Below, piece after piece: positions 1-4,731 of a DNA stretch of 5,726 bases (its first letter is position 1; each line of letters starts with the position of its first letter). The stretch spans positions 1-5,726 of the forward strand of contig JAEINM010000281.1 of NCBI GenBank assembly GCA_016342385.1, given 5' to 3'. The DNA comes from Spirochaetaceae bacterium (GTDB taxonomy: Bacteria > Spirochaetota > Spirochaetia > DSM-2461). Made by a program: the position numbers and the translations under genes. Under the pieces are notes generated by a model. That model did not search any database. It saw only the letters and a list, made by a program, of their open reading frames with translations, and was not told where the DNA came from.

Positions 1-150
1 AAATTGAACAACGCCCTGAAAAGGATTGAACAGGGATCCTATGGAATCTGTATCCGATGCGGTAAAGAGATTCCCATGGGTAGATTGCAAGCTGTACCGG
101 AAGCCCTTATCTGTGTGCCCTGTGCGGATAAAAAAAAGAGTGTCATATGA
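1..150 (+). CDS. DksA/TraR-family zinc-finger protein (C-terminal part, 5' end outside window)
   Basis: Reading frame 1 is open from the first base to TGA at 148-150 and gives 49 C-terminal residues. The visible part holds the G-S-Y-G-x-C-x-x-C-G signature followed by I-P-x-x-R-L-x-A-x-P and a C-x-x-C pair. The four cysteines (visible residues 17, 20, 38, 41) are spaced as in the DksA/TraR zinc finger, and the protein ends in a short Lys-rich tail. Proteins of this family bind RNA polymerase through its secondary channel and adjust transcription, for example of rRNA and amino-acid genes together with ppGpp. Whether this one is the true DksA or one of the small paralogues cannot be told, because the N-terminal coiled coil with its acidic tip residues lies upstream. 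Its stop overlaps the start of the next gene (ATGA), which points to an operon with the YccF-type gene. The family call is firm; the specific role is not. Confidence 0.9.
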   Translation, partial: KLNNALKRIEQGSYGICIRCGKEIPMGRLQAVPEALICVPCADKKKSVI

Positions 151-415
151 GTGTAGTAGGTAACAATGTTTTAAAATTGCCTCCCTGGTTCTCTCACCAT
201 TCGGGAAAAAGTTAGAACTGGGAGAATTCGGCTTCAGCGGTGCTGTGGGGAATATTCTCTGGATCTTGTTTCTTGGATGGGAATTATGTCTTTCCCATTC
301 TGTGCTCAGCCTTCTTTTTTCCCTGACTATAATAGGGATCCCCTTTGGTAAACAGCATTTTAAGCTGGCGGGATTATCCATTCTCCCCTTTGGAGCCAGA
401 ATTATACCCTATTAA
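147..415 (+). pseudogene. yccF: YccF-family (DUF307) inner-membrane protein, broken by an internal out-of-frame deletion
   Basis: The ATG at 147 overlaps the preceding stop (ATGA) and opens with M-S-V-V-G-N, close to the M-x-x-x-x-N-I-L start typical of YccF proteins. That frame ends at TAG 213-215 after 22 codons. From about 164 another frame (position 2 mod 3) carries unmistakable YccF sequence to TAA 413-415. First comes C-F-K-I-A-S-L-V-L-S-P-F-G-K-K, the end of the first YccF repeat, and then a full second repeat with G-N-I-L-W, T-I-I-G-I-P-F-G, F-K-L-A-G-L and L-P-F-G-A-R. Intact members have two such repeats with paired membrane helices. Here the membrane part of repeat one, roughly 30 residues by comparison with the family, is absent and the frame shifts by -1 at about 161-169. 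The simplest reading is an internal deletion of a length not divisible by three. No convincing ribosome site precedes an internal start such as GTG 245. A frameshift-rescued short form is considered under findings. The function of YccF itself is poorly known. Confidence 0.75.
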
Positions 416-3321
416 TCATTTTCTGTACGAATCTCCTCCCAGTTTTTCAAGTCAAAGAGATTATTTCTGACTCTGTAGAAACCGTCATAAGTATGTTTGT
501 CCCTATTTTCAAGAAACCTGGTCTGCCAGCCCAGAGTATAGGCGGTTCTAAGGATTCTCTCTTCCCGGCTGACCTCTTTTAAAGGGGAGTCCTTATCAAA
601 AGCAATGGCATTCACATCTCCATTACTCATAAAGCGGTTGTCCTGTTTCAGCTCTCCATATGAAGAAAAATCTTTAACCAGTAAGAGAGGATTCATTCTG
701 TTGAGAAATCTCAGTTCCTTTCCCAGTCTCACCGATTCCTCCCTATTGAGAAAAGGGGTCATATAAGAACTGTCCTCATGGATCCCATGATCGGAAACAA
801 GAATTATTTTCGTGTTATCGTAAATTTCATTTTCTTTTAACCATGTAAGAAAATCACCGATATACACCATGGCCCAGTGAGCGCTGTAATAGGACATTTC
901 TCCTTTTGTCACCTCAGGTGTCGGGGAATCAGAGACTTCATCATCCAGAATAGTTCCATCCTCGGCTATGGCAAAGGGGGAGTGAGTCAATTCGCTTAGA
1001 AAAAATTTGAATGTACCTTTTTTTCTCTCTCTATTGGCTAAATAAGGAAGAGACTTTAAAAAGGCCACTTTGGAAATGACATGAGAATAATTCGACTTTT
1101 GAATACTGAATATCGAGTTTTTCAGGCTTAACCACCCACCTTCGCTATAAATGGGGGATTTCAGGGCAAAGGGAACAACCCGGAAGAGACCGATCATATA
1201 CAATAGTCTGCTTTTGCTTAAAGCCTCATTGACAGTCTGCCTGTTCTCTCCATGATTATCATCCCAATAATTGCGGAATTGACTGGAAGAAGCCGCATAA
1301 GCTCCCAATTCCTGTAAAGACGTGATATCTCCTGTATAGGCCCGATAAAAAGATGGATCTATGAAAGAAATTTCTAAATCTTCTTCATGAGCCTGATCAA
1401 TAAGTGATTCATAAGAGACCGCTATCTTTTCCATAAGATTTTTTCCCGGTTTCTGATCCATCTTCCGAGGTTCAAAATCCCATCCTGCCAGCAGAACAGG
1501 TAATGAAGCATTCGTATAATATGAAGCACTTAAGGTGTTGGGATACCAGGTAAATCCGCTATAAATGTTCTTCAGCGCCGGATCATCGTGGAGTATATGA
1601 GAAATATAACTTCCCTGAAACATATCAAGCATAAAAACAATAACATTCTCCTTGTCCCGGGAGAATCCCAGTAAATGATCTGTATCGGAAGGAAGTCCCT
1701 TATTATAGGATATTTCAGTTTTTTCATCCGCAGAGATCACTGCTATGGTCTGATAAAGGCTCTGTCCCATTATCAGGATATTTAAGAGTGAAAAGAGAAT
1801 GATAAGATTATGTTTTTTTGATTTATACAACTTCTGAACGATGAGAAAGAGGCAGATAAGGAGAGAAAATTCAAGAAGATACCAGGAAAAAGAGGCCAGA
1901 AATGACTTCTCCCTGGTTAAGATAAAACCATCGAGAGAACCGAAGTCCAACTGTATAAAAAAAGCATAGACAAAAGAGGAAAGCGCCATATAGGTAAATA
2001 GGAATTCCACTAATATTTTCCCCTTTCGCGGAGTCAGAAAATAGAGGAATGACAAGAGGAAAAAGATGATCACGAAAGGAATAACATTATTCTGAAAAAC
2101 CCCTGATATGGAGAAGCTGAAAGCACTGGGAAGTGAGGAAAATATCTGAATGGGAAGATTGAAGAAAATCAGAAATAATATAAAAGACAGAGAGAGTACA
2201 AACCGCCCCCCCGAAGGTTTTATAGAAAAATCTATCAACCCCTCATGATTATGTATTTTACGAAAAGAAGGATAGGTAACAATAATGAGAAGTCCCTGTA
2301 AAAAGCTGAGCTTTATAAGGGGTATCAATAGAGCCCTGTCACAGATTAAAGCGGATATCACTCTGATCAGATCAAGTGAATATTTTACCTGGAATACCAG
2401 AACAACCGCCATAAAAGCGACTATAATCCACTGATATACTTTCTTCTGAAAAATTTTTACAAAGCTGAAAATACCGATAAATTCGGTAATATACAGCAAA
2501 ACGGCAATAGCAGCGGCTAAATACAAAACGGTCAATGTTGATTCTCGGTCAAAGTATCCGATGAGAGACAGAGACAGGAAAAAAGCTCCGGAAAACAATC
2601 CATAATAGAGTATTTTAAGCACGTTCTCTCTACTTGGTCTTTTTCTGATCTGTATCAGAGATTCCCCTTTATGACCTATGATCTGTTTAACTAGAGCAAA
2701 GAGATTATTCATTGTCCAATAGAGAACCAGAGCCGCGGGAGATTTGTATAAGAGAAAGAAAAATAAAGCGGCCAGCCCCCACAATTGATAGCGTTCGGAA
2801 GGATTATTCCCCTTAGTATAGAGAAGCGAAGAAACACCATTTAAGGCCGTCATAACAATAGGTAGAAGATTGAGACTGATAACACCCAGATCCCAGGCTC
2901 CATCCGCTTTACTGAGATCTTCTATAAAGAGAAATGACTCTCCCGCATATCCAGTGTAATGAGATAGAAGCTGATAAGCTGCCAGAAAAAAGGGGATCTG
3001 AATCAATAGACCGAGGGAGGGAATGATACTGTGCAGCGGCTTATACCTGTATTGTCTGTGAATGGCTCTGATATAGTAAAACCGCTCCTGGCCTTTATAG
3101 CACTCTTTTATTTCAGCTATTTCCAAATCCATTTTTTTCTGTTTTAATTTATTCCTGCTTTTGATTTTTTCTATGGGATAGTAAACAGGAATCAGTATTA
3201 TATTGACGACTATACTGAGAAGAATAAGTGATATGCCGTAATTACCGGAAAAATTCACAAGGAACTGAAAAATCACCCCCAGAAATAACTCCAGAGGTTT
3301 AATTAATATATTAAAAATCAT
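412..3321 (-). CDS. YidC/Oxa1-like module fused to a polytopic region and an extracytoplasmic sulfatase/LtaS-like phosphotransferase domain
   Basis: The product has 969 residues. Residues 1-215 resemble the YidC/Oxa1 core: a membrane-surface helix (about 7-26), TM1 (28-48, G-I-S-L-I...I-P), a Lys-rich C1 loop (49-96), then I-P-S-L-G-L-L-I-Q-I-P-F near 100 and Y-W-T-M-N-N near 201. About nine more hydrophobic segments follow (near 233-256, 262-290, 296-312, 328-350, 373-393, 412-430, 435-457, 474-497, 504-526). Positive charges between them fit a positive-inside topology that puts the C-terminal domain outside. Residues 558-850 show the alkaline-phosphatase-superfamily pattern: N-V-I-V-F-M-L-D with metal-ligand candidate Asp566, T-N-A-S-L-P with likely nucleophile Thr603, T-H-S-P with His780, and S-D-H-G with Asp844 and His845. 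Relatives include LtaS, MdoB/OpgB, EptA and sulfatases, so transfer of phosphoglycerol or phosphoethanolamine to an envelope polymer or lipid is the favoured inference; sulfate ester hydrolysis is less likely in this context. The TM1 position that is usually Arg in YidC is Asn40. The start is set by the ATGA overlap with the upstream gene and a GGAG 8 nt before it. Confidence 0.88.
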   Translation of the reverse strand: MIFNILIKPLELFLGVIFQFLVNFSGNYGISLILLSIVVNIILIPVYYPIEKIKSRNKLKQKKMDLEIAEIKECYKGQERFYYIRAIHRQYRYKPLHSIIPSLGLLIQIPFFLAAYQLLSHYTGYAGESFLFIEDLSKADGAWDLGVISLNLLPIVMTALNGVSSLLYTKGNNPSERYQLWGLAALFFFLLYKSPAALVLYWTMNNLFALVKQIIGHKGESLIQIRKRPSRENVLKILYYGLFSGAFFLSLSLIGYFDRESTLTVLYLAAAIAVLLYITEFIGIFSFVKIFQKKVYQWIIVAFMAVVLVFQVKYSLDLIRVISALICDRALLIPLIKLSFLQGLLIIVTYPSFRKIHNHEGLIDFSIKPSGGRFVLSLSFILFLIFFNLPIQIFSSLPSAFSFSISGVFQNNVIPFVIIFFLLSFLYFLTPRKGKILVEFLFTYMALSSFVYAFFIQLDFGSLDGFILTREKSFLASFSWYLLEFSLLICLFLIVQKLYKSKKHNLIILFSLLNILIMGQSLYQTIAVISADEKTEISYNKGLPSDTDHLLGFSRDKENVIVFMLDMFQGSYISHILHDDPALKNIYSGFTWYPNTLSASYYTNASLPVLLAGWDFEPRKMDQKPGKNLMEKIAVSYESLIDQAHEEDLEISFIDPSFYRAYTGDITSLQELGAYAASSSQFRNYWDDNHGENRQTVNEALSKSRLLYMIGLFRVVPFALKSPIYSEGGWLSLKNSIFSIQKSNYSHVISKVAFLKSLPYLANRERKKGTFKFFLSELTHSPFAIAEDGTILDDEVSDSPTPEVTKGEMSYYSAHWAMVYIGDFLTWLKENEIYDNTKIILVSDHGIHEDSSYMTPFLNREESVRLGKELRFLNRMNPLLLVKDFSSYGELKQDNRFMSNGDVNAIAFDKDSPLKEVSREERILRTAYTLGWQTRFLENRDKHTYDGFYRVRNNLFDLKNWEEIRTEND

Positions 3322-4586
3322 TTTAACTGCTCCACTATTTCCAGAATCTGCTCAGCGGCTATTTCTCCGGCCTTTCCCCAGTTATAAAAATTGGCATCCC
3401 GTAATTTCTGCAAATCCTCCACAGGTGGATCGGTGATCATCTGTTTCAGAACATCATTCAGTTTATCCAGTTCATTTTCCTGTAAAAGAGCACCGAGCTG
3501 ATCGCGGATTGTCAAATCCCATGACTGGCTGTCCAGGTTTGAGGCTTCCATCCCCTTACCGTCAAAGGGAACTTCAAAAAAGACGATGGGTTTTTTCTGA
3601 AGGAAGGCAAAATCCAGAGCGACTCCCGAGACATCGGTTATCATAACATCAGCTCTTTGCAGACTGAGAGCCCCGGAAGCCTGCTTATCGATTTCAAAGA
3701 GCTCGTCGGATCGGAATAATTCTTCTATCTCTTTTATCACATCGGGGAAACTGACAAAACTTTGAGGGTGTGGTCTGAATATGACCTGATAGCTTCTATT
3801 TTCCAGTAAGGTTCTAAACAGGGCGGGACCAAAACGATTGATTATGCAGAAAGGCTGCCACGTAGGGGCAACCAGTAATACGGGTTTTTCATGGGAAAAC
3901 TGATCATTCCCCTCCAGAGTCTTAATCATACTATCATAGTATGTCAGACCGGTTTCCAGCAGTAGTTTCGGTGCCGATTGTCTGACTTCCTCCATTTGGC
4001 GGATACTGGAAATCTGATAGGGTCCGCAGCAGAAGACAGAGTCAAAATAATCAAAGGCATATTTTCTATAACTGTGAATATCTGTGGGAGAGTGGAGAAG
4101 ATGGCCATAGTGCCTGACTCCATGGGACCTCTTTAATGTCATAATATCCAATTGCGGAGTGGTCATGATCAGAACCGGGGCTCTTAAATTATTTAAAAAG
4201 GCCCACGATTGAGCCATTCCTCCCAGATATTGGGAAGAGAGCCATGAGGATTCATATTCAAGACCGGGGTCATCTTTTCCCGATGTCAGATAGGCACTTC
4301 GGATTTCTCTCTTTTCCAGAGCCTCAATAACCGGCTGAAAAACCTGCCAGTACTGTTTCCCTTCTGAATAAAAGACAATATCACAGCCCTCTATTGAATC
4401 CCTGGAGCTGAATCCTCTCCCCTGCCATAAGTTCATAAGACGATAGAAAAAACCCCTCAAACCATAAAATATGGCCGCGAGAAACCCGGCGACAACATAG
4501 AGGATTGTACTGCCTGACATGGGATCGATATAGGCGAAGAGGGGAAAGGGAAGGATTAACAAGAATATACAATAAAATCTTTTCAT
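3318..4586 (-). CDS. CDP-glycerol glycerophosphotransferase-like protein (TagB/TagF type), membrane-anchored
   Basis: The product has 422 residues. Residues 1-18 form a signal-like hydrophobic stretch, followed by Y-I-D-P-M-S-G-S and a second hydrophobic helix (about 25-48) with Arg-rich flanks. This fits a membrane hairpin with the catalytic part in the cytoplasm. The rest matches the TagB/TagF glycerophosphotransferase family (GT-B fold): Y-G-H-L-L-H-S-P near 160-167, G-L-T-Y-Y-D (213-218), A-P-T-W (240-243), R-P-H-P-Q (271-275), and A-D-V-M-I-T-D-V-S-G then L-D-F-A-F-L-Q-K-K-P-I-V-F (312-336). His273 of R-P-H-P and Asp318-Ser320 fall where the family binds the CDP-alcohol phosphates. Known members move phosphoglycerol or phosphoribitol from CDP-alcohols onto lipid-linked teichoic-acid or capsule primers; the donor here is unknown. 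It is the first gene of a two-gene operon, overlapping the YidC-sulfatase gene by ATGA. A TAA two codons before the ATG excludes an earlier in-frame start. Confidence 0.88.
   Translation of the reverse strand: MKRFYCIFLLILPFPLFAYIDPMSGSTILYVVAGFLAAIFYGLRGFFYRLMNLWQGRGFSSRDSIEGCDIVFYSEGKQYWQVFQPVIEALEKREIRSAYLTSGKDDPGLEYESSWLSSQYLGGMAQSWAFLNNLRAPVLIMTTPQLDIMTLKRSHGVRHYGHLLHSPTDIHSYRKYAFDYFDSVFCCGPYQISSIRQMEEVRQSAPKLLLETGLTYYDSMIKTLEGNDQFSHEKPVLLVAPTWQPFCIINRFGPALFRTLLENRSYQVIFRPHPQSFVSFPDVIKEIEELFRSDELFEIDKQASGALSLQRADVMITDVSGVALDFAFLQKKPIVFFEVPFDGKGMEASNLDSQSWDLTIRDQLGALLQENELDKLNDVLKQMITDPPVEDLQKLRDANFYNWGKAGEIAAEQILEIVEQLK
3330..3333 (-). promoter_or_regulatory. Ribosome binding site of the YidC-sulfatase fusion gene
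   Basis: On the minus strand GGAG lies 8 nt before the ATG at 3321-3319. It sits inside the last codons of the upstream TagF-like gene, whose TGA (3320-3318) overlaps the ATG. The site supports this start and suggests both reinitiation coupling and independent initiation. Confidence 0.75.
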
Positions 4587-4598
4587 GAATTACCGGAA

Positions 4599-4603
4599 CT
4601 CCT
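4599..4603 (-). promoter_or_regulatory. Ribosome binding site of the TagF-like gene, with long spacing
   Basis: On the minus strand AGGAG ends 12 nt before the ATG at 4586-4584. This is a few bases longer than usual, but no closer purine-rich site and no alternative upstream start exist, and the encoded N-terminus looks like a proper signal sequence. Initiation may be less than maximal. Confidence 0.55.
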
Positions 4604-4632
4604 AAAGCATATGGGAAAAAGACGATGAAGAA

Positions 4633-4661
4633 AATATAACATTTTAAAAGTAGTTATTCAA
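4633..4661 (-). promoter_or_regulatory. Sigma-70-type promoter of the minus-strand operon
   Basis: On the minus strand TTGAAT (4661-4656) is followed after 17 nt by TATATT (4638-4633), with TG one base upstream of the -10 (extended -10, TGTTATATT). Spacing is ideal, and the matches are four of six and five of six. Transcription would begin near 4626, giving a leader of about 40 nt before the ATG at 4586. No other promoter is seen before either gene of the operon. Confidence 0.6.
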
Positions 4662-4685
4662 AGACAAAATGAATAGTAATATTAT
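4657..4685 (+). promoter_or_regulatory. Candidate promoter for the nucleotidyltransferase-PLP fusion (upstream option)
   Basis: TTCAAA (4657-4662) and TATTAT (4680-4685) are separated by 17 nt, matching four and five of six consensus bases. A start near 4692 would give a leader of about 40 nt. Its -35 lies almost exactly on the -35 of the oppositely directed operon promoter. In such AT-rich DNA chance matches are common, so this is one of two options. Confidence 0.4.
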
Positions 4686-4713
4686 TTGAATAAATATATA
4701 TTTATATAATATT
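4678..4713. repeat. AT-only palindrome flanked by an 8-bp inverted repeat in the divergent promoter region
   Basis: Positions 4690-4705 form a perfect 16-bp palindrome (ATAAATATATATTTAT). On either side AATATTAT (4678-4685) and ATAATATT (4706-4713) are inverted copies of each other. The structure covers the -10 elements of both plus-strand promoter candidates, so it could be an operator. It contains only A and T apart from one G at 4688, so chance symmetry is a real alternative. Confidence 0.4.
4682..4710 (+). promoter_or_regulatory. Candidate promoter for the nucleotidyltransferase-PLP fusion (downstream option)
   Basis: A perfect TATAAT at 4705-4710 has only a poor -35 (TTATTT, 4682-4687) at the correct 17-nt spacing; the better TTGAAT at 4686-4691 is only 13 nt away. 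The resulting leader would be very short (about 15 nt) but would still contain the AGGAG site. It may need an activator or may be a chance match. Confidence 0.35.
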
Positions 4714-4720
4714 GATATTC

Positions 4721-4725
4721 AGGAG
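4721..4725 (+). promoter_or_regulatory. Ribosome binding site of the nucleotidyltransferase-PLP fusion gene
   Basis: AGGAG sits 6 nt before the ATG at 4732, an ideal distance. It favours this start over the second ATG three codons later (4741), for which the spacing would be 15 nt. Confidence 0.85.
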
Positions 4726-4731
4726 TTTTAT

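Noticed and set aside
328..333. Perfect TATAAT on the plus strand
   Set aside because: It encodes the T-I-I-G-I-P motif of the YccF remnant, has no -35 I could find, and would point into a convergent gene.
335..342. GGGATCCC palindrome as part of a terminator
   Set aside because: It is an 8-bp palindrome without a loop, lies in YccF codons for a conserved G-I-P, and has no proper T-tract in hairpin context.
401..406. TATAAT on the minus strand just after the fusion gene
   Set aside because: The sequence at -35 distance (CGTACA) is poor and the transcript would run antisense into the remnant without a gene to serve.
245..415. Short independent YccF protein starting at GTG 245
   Set aside because: The nearest purine-rich sequence (GGGAG, about 220-224) is about 20 nt away and the conserved YccF sequence begins well upstream of the GTG, so a remnant is the better reading.
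4381..4572. 63-codon open frame on the minus strand inside the TagF-like gene
   Set aside because: It overlaps the coding frame with clear TagF motifs and a signal sequence, and shows no ribosome site or recognisable family.
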